Assembly (NCBI RefSeq): GCF_001043975.1
Contig: NZ_LABY01000178.1
Location: forward strand, 30,148-94,147
Length of the DNA: 64,000 nucleotides
Direction: 5' to 3'
DNA from: Methylobacterium variabile
GTDB taxonomy: Bacteria > Pseudomonadota > Alphaproteobacteria > Rhizobiales > Beijerinckiaceae
Shown here: positions 15,817 through 24,615 of the stretch, piece by piece
Position numbering within the stretch: position 1 is the first letter of the stretch
How the letters are laid out: every line of letters begins with the position of its first letter
The notes under the pieces: generated by a model
The model's input: the letters and a program-made list of their open reading frames with translations, nothing else
Databases searched by the model: none
Told to the model about the DNA's origin: nothing
Translations under genes and position numbers: made by a program

Positions 15817-17016
15817 TCACCGCAGCGACACCGACCCGCCCGGGTGCCGCCATACCTTCCCATCGAGCTCCAGCTCCATCAGCAGCCCCTGGACCACCCG
15901 CGCCGACAATCCGGCCTGCCGCGCCAGGGCGTCGACCGGCACCGGCGACGGTCCGAGGAGTTCGAGCAGGATGATCCGGTCGTCCTGCGGCACCGGCCGC
16001 GGCGGCGCCGGTTCGAGGGAGCTTTCGAGGGGGCTCTGCGCCGGTTCGGCCGCCATGGCGGTGATCGGCTCGGCCGAGAAGTCGATCTCGTCCCAGTACA
16101 GGGCGGCCTCCGGCAGGTCCGCCGCCTCCTCGGCGCCCGTCGCCGGACCGGGCCGGTCGATCAGGGGTCCGAGTACCGCCATGACGTGCTCGGGGGCGGC
16201 GCACAGGGTGGCGCCGTCGCGGATCAGGTCGTTGGTGCCCTCGGCCCGGGGATCGAGGGGCGAGCCCGGCACCGCGAAGACCTCGCGGCCCTGCTCCAGG
16301 GCGAAGCGGGCGGTGATGAGCGAGCCGGAGCGGCGCGCCGCCTCCACCACCACGGTGCCCAGAGAGAGGCCGGAGATGATGCGGTTGCGGCGCGGGAAGT
16401 CGCGGCCCCGGGGCTCCCAGCCCATCGGCATCTCGGCGACGACGGCGCCGCCGGCCTCCAGGATGCGCGCGACCAGCTCCTCGTGCTCCGACGGGTAGAT
16501 CCGGTCGTGCCCGCCGGCCAGCACCGCCACGGTGCCGCTCGCGAGCGCCGCCTTGTGGGCCCGGGCGTCGATGCCGCGGGCCAGGCCGGAGACGATCACC
16601 AGCCCCTCGGCACCGAGCGCGTGCGACAGGCGCTCGGTGAAGGTGAGGCCGGCGGCGGATGCGTTGCGCGAGCCGACGAGGGCGACGGCGGGGCGCTTCA
16701 GGCAGGCGGCGTCGCCGCGCACGGCCAGCAGCGGCGGCGCGTCGGCGGTGGCCTGGAGCGGCAGCGGGTAGTCGGGCTCGCCCATCGCCACGAACCGGGC
16801 GCCGAGGCGGGCGGCGGCCGCCAGCTCGCGCTCGGCCTCGGCCTTGGTCGTGACCCGGATCGGCTTAGCCCGGGCCTTGGCGAGGCCCGGGAGCGCCTTC
16901 AGCGCCGCGCCGGCGCCGCCGAAGCGGTTCACCAGTCCCCGGAAGGTGCGCGGACCGATGCCCTCCGAGCGGATCAGCCGGAGCCAGTCGAGGCGCTGCG
17001 CGTCGCTGAGGTGCAA
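15817..17016 (-). CDS. dprA: DNA-processing protein DprA (Smf)
   Basis: 399 residues. DprA binds incoming single-stranded DNA and loads RecA during natural transformation; it is also kept in species not known to be competent. Order of domains: a helical SAM-like N-terminus (residues 1-70), the Rossmann-like core with VALVGSRNAS, VSGLARGIDARAHKAAL, GGHDRIYPSEHEEL and FPRRNRIISGLS, an acidic linker (about 290-330), and a winged-helix C-terminus (ILLELLGPSPVPVDALAR). All core motifs look intact. It is 55 bp downstream of plsY on the same strand, an arrangement (pyrC-plsY-dprA) widely kept in alphaproteobacteria. Confidence 0.95.
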   Translation of the reverse strand: MHLSDAQRLDWLRLIRSEGIGPRTFRGLVNRFGGAGAALKALPGLAKARAKPIRVTTKAEAERELAAAARLGARFVAMGEPDYPLPLQATADAPPLLAVRGDAACLKRPAVALVGSRNASAAGLTFTERLSHALGAEGLVIVSGLARGIDARAHKAALASGTVAVLAGGHDRIYPSEHEELVARILEAGGAVVAEMPMGWEPRGRDFPRRNRIISGLSLGTVVVEAARRSGSLITARFALEQGREVFAVPGSPLDPRAEGTNDLIRDGATLCAAPEHVMAVLGPLIDRPGPATGAEEAADLPEAALYWDEIDFSAEPITAMAAEPAQSPLESSLEPAPPRPVPQDDRIILLELLGPSPVPVDALARQAGLSARVVQGLLMELELDGKVWRHPGGSVSLR

Positions 17017-17071
17017 GGCCCTCTCCCCCTTGAGGTCACGCGAACCTTGGGTGAGGGCCAGTGTAAGACCT

Positions 17072-17671
17072 TCAGCCCTTCTGTCCGATGCGCCCCTCGG
17101 TCCCCGCGGCGAGGCGGCGGATATTGGGCGCGTGCTTCCACCATAGCAGCAGGGCGAGCACGCAGAACAGCACGGCGAGGCGGCCCTGCCCGAAGGCCCA
17201 CAGGGCGACGGGCGTCGCGGCGGAGGCCGCCAGCGCCGAGGCCGAGGAGTAGCGCAGCAGGAAGGCGAGGCCGAGCCACACCGCGGCGAAGACCAGCACC
17301 CCGAGGGGGAAGAGCCCGAGCAGCACGCCGATGAAGGTGGCGACGCCCTTGCCGCCCTTGAAGCCGAGCCAGACGGGGAAGAGATGGCCCAGGAACGCGC
17401 CGAGCCCCGCCGCCAGCGCCGCCTCCTGGCCGCCGAAGTGCGCGGCGATCAGGACCGCGGCGGTGCCCTTCAGCGCATCGCCCAACAGCGTCGCCGCGGC
17501 GAGCCCCTTGCGGCCTGTGCGCAGCACGTTGGTGGCGCCGATATTGCCCGACCCGATTGCCCGCACGTCGCCGAGCCCGGCGACGCGCGTGAGGATCAGC
17601 CCAAAGGGAATCGCGCCGAGGAGGTAGCCGAGGGCGAGGCCCGCGGCGACGAGCGTCCAGTCCGGCGCCAT
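17072..17671 (-). CDS. plsY: Acyl-phosphate:glycerol-3-phosphate acyltransferase
   Basis: 199 residues, a multi-pass inner-membrane enzyme that moves the acyl group from acyl-phosphate to glycerol 3-phosphate, starting phospholipid synthesis. Conserved motifs: AIPFGLILTR, then GSGNIGATNVLRTGRKGLA (motif 1), GHLFPVWLGFKGGKGVATFIG (motif 2 with the Lys-rich loop) and WWKHAPNIRRLAAGTE at the end. Five or so membrane segments are apparent. Its ATG overlaps the pyrC stop by one base, so translation is coupled. Confidence 0.95.
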   Translation of the reverse strand: MAPDWTLVAAGLALGYLLGAIPFGLILTRVAGLGDVRAIGSGNIGATNVLRTGRKGLAAATLLGDALKGTAAVLIAAHFGGQEAALAAGLGAFLGHLFPVWLGFKGGKGVATFIGVLLGLFPLGVLVFAAVWLGLAFLLRYSSASALAASAATPVALWAFGQGRLAVLFCVLALLLWWKHAPNIRRLAAGTEGRIGQKG

Positions 17672-18972
17672 CAGCGCGGCTCCTCGGTGCGGTGGACGAT
17701 CCGGCCGGCGACCAGGGTGAGCGTGGCCCGCCCCTGCAGCCGCGCCTCGTCGAAGGGCGAGTTCTTCGAGCGCGACTTCAGGTGCCGCTTGTCGAGCACG
17801 TAGGGCGCGTCGGGGTCGATCAGCGCGAGGTCGGCCGGGGCGCCGGGGGCGAGGCGCCCGGTCTCGCGGCCGAGCAGCCGCGACGGTGCGGCCGAGAGGG
17901 CGGCGAGGAGCCGCGGGAGGCCGATATCGCCCGCGTGGACCAGTCGGAGTGCGGCGGCGAGCAGGGTCTCGATCCCGAGCGCCCCGTCGGCGGCCTCGGC
18001 GAAGGGCAGGCGCTTGGTCTCGACGTCCTGCGGGTTGTGGTCGGAGACCACGACGTCGATCACGCCCTCGTTGAGCGCCGCCACCACGGCCTGGCGGTCC
18101 TCCTCGGTGCGCAGGGGCGGCGAGAGCTTGCAGAAGGTGCGGTAGTGGCCGATGTCGTTCTCGTTCAGCACCAGGTTGTTGACCGAGACGCCGCAGGTCA
18201 CGGGCAGGCCCGCCTCCTTCGCCCGGCGCACGATCTCGACCGAGTCGGCGGTTGAGATCATCGCGGCGTGGTAGCGCCCGCCGGTCAGGCGCACGAGGCG
18301 GATGTCGCGCTCGAGCAGGATCGTCTCGGCTTCCCGCGGGATGCCGTGCAGGCCCAGCCGCGAGGCCATCTCGCCCTCGTTCATCACCCCGTCGCCGACG
18401 AGCGTCGGCTCCTCGACGTGCTGCATCAAGAGGACGCCGAAGTCGCGGGCGTAGGTCAGCGCCCTGCGCATCACCTGGGCGTTGGTCACGGCCTTCAGCC
18501 CGTCCGTGAAGGCGACGGCGCCGGCCTCGGTGAGCAGGCCGAACTCGGTCATCACCTGGCCGGCCAGCCCCCGGGTGATGGCGGCCGTCGGCAGCACGTG
18601 GATGCTCGCGGTGTCGCGCGCCCGGCGCAGCACGAAGTCGACGATCGCCGGATCGTCGATCGGCGGGTTGGTGTCGGGCATGCACACCAGCGTCGTCACG
18701 CCGCCGGCGGCGGCCGCGGCGCTGGCGCTCGCCAGGGTCTCCCGGTGCTCGGCGCCGGGCTCGCCCACGAAGGCGCGCAGGTCGACGAGGCCGGTGGTGA
18801 GCACCTGCCCCCCGCACTCGATCACCTCCGCCCCCTCGGGCAGGACCGCGGGGGTGCCCCAGTGGACGTCGGCGATCGATCGATCGCGGACGAGCACCGC
18901 GCCCGGCCCCTCGCGGCCGGAGGCGGGGTCGATCAGATGGGCGTTGGTGAGGAGGAGGCAGGAGGGTGACAT
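17671..18972 (-). CDS. Dihydroorotase-like protein, probably non-catalytic (PyrX type)
   Basis: 433 residues, amidohydrolase fold and clearly in the dihydroorotase family (LTTGLVDLRAFVGEPGAEHR, MPDTNPPIDD, SDHNPQDVETKRLPFAEAA, ALGIETLLAA). However the HxH metal motif of active class I enzymes (DxHxHLREPG) reads DLRAFVGEPG here, the CHIST histidine reads AMIST, and DHAPH reads DHNPQ, so several zinc ligands are gone. In other bacteria an inactive paralogue of this kind (PyrX, pyrC') binds and assembles aspartate transcarbamoylase (PyrB), which is encoded just upstream. I therefore infer a structural role, with the active PyrC elsewhere in the genome. hicAB lies between it and pyrB. Confidence 0.85.
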   Translation of the reverse strand: MSPSCLLLTNAHLIDPASGREGPGAVLVRDRSIADVHWGTPAVLPEGAEVIECGGQVLTTGLVDLRAFVGEPGAEHRETLASASAAAAAGGVTTLVCMPDTNPPIDDPAIVDFVLRRARDTASIHVLPTAAITRGLAGQVMTEFGLLTEAGAVAFTDGLKAVTNAQVMRRALTYARDFGVLLMQHVEEPTLVGDGVMNEGEMASRLGLHGIPREAETILLERDIRLVRLTGGRYHAAMISTADSVEIVRRAKEAGLPVTCGVSVNNLVLNENDIGHYRTFCKLSPPLRTEEDRQAVVAALNEGVIDVVVSDHNPQDVETKRLPFAEAADGALGIETLLAAALRLVHAGDIGLPRLLAALSAAPSRLLGRETGRLAPGAPADLALIDPDAPYVLDKRHLKSRSKNSPFDEARLQGRATLTLVAGRIVHRTEEPR

Positions 18973-19008
18973 CGGCCTACGGAAGCGGGAGCGGATGAGA
19001 GGGGCGGG

Positions 19009-19395
19009 TCAGCCGGCGATCTCGTCGAGCACCAGGACCCGGACGAGGCCGCTGCGGGCCAGGCCGCGCCGCTCGGCGGCCCGGTCGACGGCCTGGAGCT
19101 GGGCGTCATCGAGGCCGAGATCGTCGGCCGGAGGCCTGACCGCGACGGCGACGTGGCCCGACGCGAGGGCACCGGCGACGTCCGGGTCGGATCGCAATGC
19201 CTCGATGGAGCGGGGCACCGGGAGGACGACGCCGTCCTCCGGCGCCAGGGCAGCCCACTGGTCCAACGTTTCGGCGGCCTGGGCCAGGGTCTCGCCGGCC
19301 GCCGCGCCGGCGGCGATGCAGCCCGGCAGGTCGGGGAACCAGAGCCCCCACAGGGTGCCGGGCTCCTGCTCCGGTATGCCGATATACGCCGTCAC
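19009..19395 (-). CDS. hicB: HicB-family antitoxin
   Basis: 128 residues from a GTG at 19393-19395 that overlaps the hicA stop (GTGA), with GAGGAG just upstream. The N-terminus has the HicB RNase H-like fold signature: TAYIGIPEQEPGTLWGLWFPDLPGC, then AAGETLAQAAETLDQW and residues resembling LPVPRSIEAL. The C-terminus may carry a helical DNA-binding or dimerising segment. HicB neutralises HicA and usually represses its own operon. The toxin-first order hicA-hicB is the usual one. The gene ends 36 bp before the dihydroorotase-like gene. Confidence 0.85.
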   Translation of the reverse strand: MTAYIGIPEQEPGTLWGLWFPDLPGCIAAGAAAGETLAQAAETLDQWAALAPEDGVVLPVPRSIEALRSDPDVAGALASGHVAVAVRPPADDLGLDDAQLQAVDRAAERRGLARSGLVRVLVLDEIAG

Positions 19396-19610
19396 GGCTC
19401 CTCGCTCCCGTCCAGCCACCCGGCATTGCGCGCGATCGACCGGGCCGTCCCGGGCGGCAGGCTGCCGCGGCCCCGGGGCACCGCGACGTGCGGGCGTCCC
19501 GGCATGGTGTCGATGTCATGCGGGCCCTTCGATGGCCGGATCCGCCACCCCTCCCGCTCGAGGCGCCGCCGGATCGCCTGGATGTCAAGGTCGAAGTCCC
19601 GCGGCGGCAT
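19392..19610 (-). CDS. hicA: HicA-family mRNA interferase toxin
   Basis: 72 residues. HicA toxins have a double-stranded-RNA-binding fold with one catalytic histidine that cleaves mRNA. Seen here: AIRRRLEREGWRIRPSKGPHDIDTM, where GPHD replaces the common GSHH and keeps the first His, then RPHVAVPRGRGSLPPGTARS and IARNAGW. The usual second-strand FRHP is changed to IDTMPG, so activity is not certain. The start is an ATG at 19610, only 18 bp after the pyrB stop, so the toxin gene probably shares the pyrB transcript as well as any promoter of its own. Confidence 0.82.
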   Translation of the reverse strand: MPPRDFDLDIQAIRRRLEREGWRIRPSKGPHDIDTMPGRPHVAVPRGRGSLPPGTARSIARNAGWLDGSEEP

Positions 19611-19628
19611 GTCAAGCGGCGGACGGCG

Positions 19629-20576
19629 TCACGCGTTCGGCAGGTGCGTGGCCAGCGCCTCCAGCACCGCCATGCGCACCGCGACCCCCATCTCGACCTG
19701 CTCCCGGATCAGCGACTGCGCGCCGTCGGCGACCTCGGAGGAGATCTCGACGCCGCGGTTCATCGGGCCCGGATGCATCACGAGGGCGTCGGGCCGGGCG
19801 TGGCGCAGCTTGTCGCCGTCGAGGCCGAAATAGCGGAAATACTCCTTCACGGACGGCACGAAGGAGCCGTTCATCCGCTCGCGCTGCAGCCGCAGCATCA
19901 TCACGATGTCGGCGTCCTTCAGGCCCGCCCGCATGTCGGTGAAGACCTCGACGCCGAAGCGCGCGAGCCCCGGCGGCAGCAGGGTCGAGGGGCCGATCAC
20001 CCGCACCCGGGCGCCGAGCGCCATGAGCAGGATGATGTTCGAGCGCGCGACCCGCGAGTGCAGGACGTCGCCGCAGATCGCCACCGTCAGCCCCTCGATC
20101 CGGCCCTTGTTGCGGCGGATGGTGAGGGCGTCGAGGAGGGCCTGGGTCGGGTGCTCGTGGGCGCCGTCGCCGGCATTGACCACCGCGCAGTCGACCTTGC
20201 GGGCGAGCAGGTGCACCGCGCCGGCCTGGTGGTGGCGCACCACGATGATGTCGGGCCGCATCGCGTTCAGTGTCGCGGCGGTGTCGATCAGGGTCTCGCC
20301 CTTCTTCACCGACGAGGAGGCGACCGACATGTTCATCACGTCGGCGCCGAGGCGCTTGCCGGCCAGCTCGAACGAGGACTGGGTCCGGGTCGAGGGCTCG
20401 AAGAACAGGTTGATCTGGGTGCGCCCGCGCAGGGTCGTGCGCTTCTTCTCGACCTGGCGGCTGATCTCGACGGCCTCGTCGGCACGGTCGAGGAGCGCCA
20501 CGATGTCGAGGGGCGAGAGGCCCTCGATGCCGAGGAGGTGGCGGTGCGGGAAGCCGGGGGGTGCCGAGGTGCTCAT
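19629..20576 (-). CDS. pyrB: Aspartate carbamoyltransferase catalytic chain
   Basis: 315 residues from the ATG at 20574-20576 (MSTSAPPGFPHRHLLGIEGL). It makes carbamoyl aspartate, the committed step of pyrimidine synthesis. Motifs: NLFFEPSTRTQSSFE (carbamoyl phosphate binding), ASSSVKKGETLIDT with the mobile-loop lysine, VVRHHQAGA, NAGDGAHEHPTQALLD, CGDVLHSRVARSN and MHPGPMNRGVEI. No pyrI regulatory-chain gene is present; in such cases the enzyme is often assembled with a PyrX-type dihydroorotase, and one lies downstream. A longer reading to 20681 is possible but lacks support. Its promoter shares the 200-bp gap with topA. Confidence 0.95.
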   Translation of the reverse strand: MSTSAPPGFPHRHLLGIEGLSPLDIVALLDRADEAVEISRQVEKKRTTLRGRTQINLFFEPSTRTQSSFELAGKRLGADVMNMSVASSSVKKGETLIDTAATLNAMRPDIIVVRHHQAGAVHLLARKVDCAVVNAGDGAHEHPTQALLDALTIRRNKGRIEGLTVAICGDVLHSRVARSNIILLMALGARVRVIGPSTLLPPGLARFGVEVFTDMRAGLKDADIVMMLRLQRERMNGSFVPSVKEYFRYFGLDGDKLRHARPDALVMHPGPMNRGVEISSEVADGAQSLIREQVEMGVAVRMAVLEALATHLPNA

Positions 20577-20776
20577 CCTGAGCCGAGCGCTATAGGAGCC
20601 GCGGGGGCGGGCCGCAAGGATGCCAAGACGGATGGCATGCGATGGTCGCCGGTATTTGACAACCGCCGCGTCATCACCCACTTGTCCGCTTCGCCGCGCG
20701 AAAACCCGCGCCGGCCGCCCCGCACAAGTTGAAGCCCGATCTGCCGCGGTGTGCTCTTCGAAAAGGCAAGCCGTCT

Positions 20777-23539
20777 ATGAAAGTCGTCGTTGTCGAGTCG
20801 CCGGCCAAAGCCAAGACAATCAATAAATATCTCGGCCGCGACTACGAGGTGTTGGCCTCGTTCGGACATATCCGCGATCTTCCGGCGAAGGACGGCTCGG
20901 TCGATCCGGAGCAGGACTTCCATATGTTGTGGGAGCTGGAGGATCGCGGGGCGAAGCGCGTCGCCGAGATCGCCAAGGCGGTCAAGGGCGCCGACACGCT
21001 GATCCTGGCGACCGACCCGGACCGCGAGGGCGAGGCGATCTCCTGGCACGTGCTGGAGGCGCTGCAGGCGCGCAAGGTGCTCAAGGACGTCGCGGTCGAG
21101 CGCGTCACCTTCAACGCCATCACCAAGGACGCGGTCGAGACCGCGATGGCCCAGCCCCGGGCGATCGACCAGGCCCTCGTCGACGCCTACCTGGCGCGGC
21201 GCGCCCTGGACTACCTCGTCGGCTTCAACCTCTCGCCGGTCCTGTGGCGCAAGCTGCCGGGCGCCCGCTCGGCCGGCCGGGTGCAGTCGGTGGCGCTGCG
21301 CCTCGTCTGCGACCGCGAGCGCGAGATCGAGACCTTCAAGCCCCGCGAGTACTGGTCGATCGTCGCGACGCTGGCCACCAAGGGCGGCGGCGTGTTCGAC
21401 GCCCGCCTCGTCGGCGCCGACGGCAAGCGCATCCAGCGCCTCGACGTCGGCACCGCCGAGGAGGCGGAGGCGTTCCGGCGCGACCTCGAACTCGCGACCT
21501 TCACGGTGGCCCAGGTGGAGGCCAAGCCCGCCAGGCGCCACCCGCAGCCGCCCTTCACCACCTCGACCCTGCAGCAGGAGGCCTCGCGCAAGCTCGGCCT
21601 CGCTCCGGCCCAGACCATGCGGGTGGCCCAGCGCCTGTACGAGGGCGTGGAGATCGGCGGCGAGACCGTCGGCCTCATCACCTACATGCGGACCGACGGC
21701 GTCGACATGGCGCCCGAGGCCGTCGCGCAGGCCCGCCAGGTGATCGAGGCGGAGTACGGCGCGCCCTACGTGCCGGGGGCGCCGCGCAAGTACAGCGTCA
21801 AGGCCAAGAACGCCCAGGAGGCGCACGAGGCGGTGCGCCCGACCGACCTCGGCCGCCTGCCCAAGGACGTCGCCCGCTTCCTCGAGCCCGAGCAGGCCCG
21901 GCTCTACGAGCTGATCTGGATCCGCACCGTCGCGAGCCAGATGGAGTCGGCCGAGCTGGAGCGCACCACCGTCGACATCGCCGCGCAGGTCGGCCCGCGC
22001 CGCATCGACCTGCGCGCCACCGGCCAGGTGGTGAAGTTCGACGGCTTCCTCACCCTCTACCAGGAGGGCAAGGACGACGAGGAGGACGAGGAAGCCCGCC
22101 GCCTGCCCGCGATGGCGGCCGGCGATCCCCTCACCCGCGAGCGCATCGCCGCGACCCAGCACTTCACCGAGCCGCCGCCGCGCTACTCCGAGGCGAGCCT
22201 GGTCAAGCGGATGGAGGAGCTCGGCATCGGCCGGCCCTCGACCTACGCCGCGGTGCTGCAGGTGCTGCGCGACCGCGAATACGTCAAGATCGACAAGAAG
22301 CGTCTGGTGCCGGAGGACAAGGGCCGGATCGTCACCGGCTTCCTCGAGAGCTTCTTTCGCCGCTACGTCGAGTACGACTTCACCGCCGACCTCGAGACGC
22401 AGCTCGACCGGGTCTCCAACGCCGAGATCGACTGGCGCGCGGTGCTGCGCGACTTCTGGCGCGACTTCTCCGCGGCGATCGCCGGCACCAAGGAACTGCG
22501 CACCGCGGAGGTGCTCGAGGCGCTCAACGGGCTTCTCGCCGAGCACATCTTCCCGGCCAAGGCCGACGGCTCGAACCCGCGCGCCTGCCCGAACTGCGCC
22601 AGCGGCCAGCTCTCGCTCAAGCTCGGCAAGTACGGCGCCTTCGTCGGCTGCTCGAACTATCCCGAGTGCAAGTACACCCGCCAGCTCAACGCCACCGGCC
22701 TCGACGGCGAGGGCGAGGGGGCCGGCGAGGGCGGCCAGCCCGGCGTGCGGGTGCTCGGCGACGACCCCGAGACCGGCCTGCCCGTCACCCTGCGCGACGG
22801 CCGATTCGGCCCGTTCGTGCAGCTCGGCGAGGCCTCGGCCGAGAAGGGCGCCGAGAAGCCCAGGCGCTCGTCGCTGCCCCGAGGTCTGTCGCCGTCGGCG
22901 GTCGACCTCGAGAAGGCCCTGAAGCTCCTCTCGCTGCCGCGCGAGGTGGCCCGCCACCCCGAGACCGGCGAGCCGATCCTCGTCAATATCGGGCGCTACG
23001 GCCCTTACGTGCAGCACGGCAAGACCTACGCCAACCTCGGCAAGGACGACGACGTGCTGGAGGTCGGGGCGAACCGCGCCATCGACCTGATCGTCCAGAA
23101 GGAGCAGGGCGGCGGGCGCCCCGCGCAGGATCCCGGCCGGCTGATCGGCACGGCGCCGGACAGCGGCCGCCCGGTCACCGTCAAGGCCGGCCGATACGGG
23201 CCCTACGTCACCGACGGCGAGATCAACGCCACCCTGCCCAAGGGCGCCGATGCCGGGGCCGTTACCCTCGACGAGGCCCTGCGCCTGATCGCGGCGCGCC
23301 GCGAGGCCGGTGGCGGGACCAAGAAGAAGGCGGGCGCGCGCAAGGCGGCCGGCGGCAAGACGGCCGGCAAGTCGACGGCTGCCAAGGCGGCGACCGCGGC
23401 CGGCGAGGAGGACGGCGAGGCCAAGCCCGCTGCCCGGAAGTCCTCGGCCAAGAGCGCGGCAGCCAAGACCACGGCTAAGAAGGTGCCCGCGAAGAAGCCG
23501 GCCGCCAAGGCCGCGGGCAAGAGCGCGGCGGGGGAGTGA
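20777..23539 (+). CDS. topA: DNA topoisomerase I
   Basis: 920 residues from the ATG at 20777 (MKVVVVESPAKAKTINKYLG). It relaxes negative supercoils by a type IA mechanism. The Toprim domain is at residues 1-115 with VVESPAK and ATDPDREGEAISWH; the catalytic tyrosine is at about 302 in GLITYMRTDGVDM; GIGRPSTYAAVLQVLRDREY follows. A single four-cysteine zinc ribbon (CPNCA...GCSNYPEC) is near residues 604-631, then several FGPFVQLGE-type C-terminal repeats, and a Lys/Ala-rich tail from about residue 848 that probably binds DNA non-specifically. A TTGACA at 20656-20661 is a possible -35 element. It is convergent with ispE. Confidence 0.97.
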   Translation: MKVVVVESPAKAKTINKYLGRDYEVLASFGHIRDLPAKDGSVDPEQDFHMLWELEDRGAKRVAEIAKAVKGADTLILATDPDREGEAISWHVLEALQARKVLKDVAVERVTFNAITKDAVETAMAQPRAIDQALVDAYLARRALDYLVGFNLSPVLWRKLPGARSAGRVQSVALRLVCDREREIETFKPREYWSIVATLATKGGGVFDARLVGADGKRIQRLDVGTAEEAEAFRRDLELATFTVAQVEAKPARRHPQPPFTTSTLQQEASRKLGLAPAQTMRVAQRLYEGVEIGGETVGLITYMRTDGVDMAPEAVAQARQVIEAEYGAPYVPGAPRKYSVKAKNAQEAHEAVRPTDLGRLPKDVARFLEPEQARLYELIWIRTVASQMESAELERTTVDIAAQVGPRRIDLRATGQVVKFDGFLTLYQEGKDDEEDEEARRLPAMAAGDPLTRERIAATQHFTEPPPRYSEASLVKRMEELGIGRPSTYAAVLQVLRDREYVKIDKKRLVPEDKGRIVTGFLESFFRRYVEYDFTADLETQLDRVSNAEIDWRAVLRDFWRDFSAAIAGTKELRTAEVLEALNGLLAEHIFPAKADGSNPRACPNCASGQLSLKLGKYGAFVGCSNYPECKYTRQLNATGLDGEGEGAGEGGQPGVRVLGDDPETGLPVTLRDGRFGPFVQLGEASAEKGAEKPRRSSLPRGLSPSAVDLEKALKLLSLPREVARHPETGEPILVNIGRYGPYVQHGKTYANLGKDDDVLEVGANRAIDLIVQKEQGGGRPAQDPGRLIGTAPDSGRPVTVKAGRYGPYVTDGEINATLPKGADAGAVTLDEALRLIAARREAGGGTKKKAGARKAAGGKTAGKSTAAKAATAAGEEDGEAKPAARKSSAKSAAAKTTAKKVPAKKPAAKAAGKSAAGE

Positions 23540-23591
23540 CCCGCCTCGCAGCCCGAGGCAGGTTTCCGAGGGCGCCGTCGTGCGCCTGCGC

Positions 23592-24551
23592 CTACCGCAG
23601 CAGCGTCGCCCGCACCCACCAGCCCGGCTGGGCCGCCGCGATCGCCCGGGCGGCGCGCCGGGCGGCCGAGCGGTGGGCGAAAAGTCCGAAGACCGTGGCG
23701 CCGGAGCCGGACATGCGGGCGAGGCGGCAGCCGGGCTGATCGCGCAGGGCCGCGAGGGTGTCGCCGATCACCGGCGCGACCGTGAGGGCAGGGGCTTCGA
23801 GGTCGTTGCGGGCCGGGGCGATGCGGGCGAGCAGGGCTTCCGGGCCGTCGAGGCCCGCGATCTCCGGGTGGGCCTGCCCGGCGAGGGGATGCGCCTCGCC
23901 GACCGCGAGCCCGAGGGCGCGGAAGACCGGCGCCGTCTCGACCGGCACGCCGGGATTGATCAGCACCGCCGGCAGGGCCGGCAGGCCCACCGCCGGGCCG
24001 ACCGCCTCGCCGGCGCCGCGCATCATCCGCGCCTGCGGGTCGAGGCACACCGGCACGTCGGCGCCGGTGCGGCGGGCCGCCTCCATCAGCGACGGGGGGT
24101 CGGGCGAAAGGCCGTTCAGGCGCCCGAGGAGCCGCAGGGCCGCCGCCGCGTCGGACGAGCCGCCGCCGATCCCCGCCGCCACCGGCAGGCGCTTGACGAG
24201 GCGGAAGTGTCCCACCCGCAGCCCGGGATGCTCGGCGGCGAGGTGGCGGGCCGCCCGCATCACCAGGTTGTCGTCGGTCCGGCCCGCCGGGCCGGCGGTC
24301 GGGCCGGAGACCGAGAGGGCGAGCGCCGGTCCGGGCTCGAGGGAGAGGAGGTCGCCGGCTCGCGGCCCCGCGAAGGCCACCAGGCTCTCGAGGGCGTGGT
24401 AGCCGTCGCCGGGGCGGCGGCCGAGGACGTGCAGCGTCAGGTTGATCTTGGCGGGCGCGCGGGTGGCCAAGGGCGGCGGAAGGGGCGGCACGTTCACGTC
24501 TCTCGAAACAGGCGTGGGTTCCGAAACAGGAGTGGGTCTCGAAACAGGCAT
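23592..24551 (-). CDS. ispE: 4-diphosphocytidyl-2-C-methyl-D-erythritol kinase
   Basis: 319 residues as read; GHMP kinase of the MEP isoprenoid pathway. Motifs: APAKINLTLHVLGRRPGDGYH, LPVAAGIGGGSSDAAAAL (ATP-binding loop) and LARMSGSGATVFGLF. Family length is about 280-300. The ATG at 24551 lies inside a 3 x 18-bp tandem repeat and adds PVSRPT-like repeats to the N-terminus; a GTG at 24497 would give a 301-residue protein starting just before NVPPLPPPLATRAPAK and may be the true start. The neighbour upstream on the same strand is the TPR protein, 64 bp away, an order common in Rhizobiales. Confidence 0.92.
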   Translation of the reverse strand: MPVSRPTPVSEPTPVSRDVNVPPLPPPLATRAPAKINLTLHVLGRRPGDGYHALESLVAFAGPRAGDLLSLEPGPALALSVSGPTAGPAGRTDDNLVMRAARHLAAEHPGLRVGHFRLVKRLPVAAGIGGGSSDAAAALRLLGRLNGLSPDPPSLMEAARRTGADVPVCLDPQARMMRGAGEAVGPAVGLPALPAVLINPGVPVETAPVFRALGLAVGEAHPLAGQAHPEIAGLDGPEALLARIAPARNDLEAPALTVAPVIGDTLAALRDQPGCRLARMSGSGATVFGLFAHRSAARRAARAIAAAQPGWWVRATLLR

Positions 24552-24555
24552 GGGG
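24502..24555. repeat. Three tandem 18-bp repeats at the 5' end of ispE
   Basis: Units at 24502-24519, 24520-24537 and 24538-24555, each cgaaacagg-centred with few differences. The period keeps the ispE reading frame, so unit number can change without a frameshift. If translated they give PVSRPT/PVSEPT repeats; if the downstream GTG is the real start they lie in the leader. Confidence 0.75.
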
Positions 24556-24615
24556 CGCGGCGCCTCTCCGGCGCCGCGCCCGCGGGTGTCATCTCGACTG
24601 CGCGATCGACGGGGC

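Noticed and set aside
20573..23017. 814-codon minus-strand open frame over topA
   Set aside because: Antisense of topA with repetitive Leu/Gly/Arg composition and no family features.
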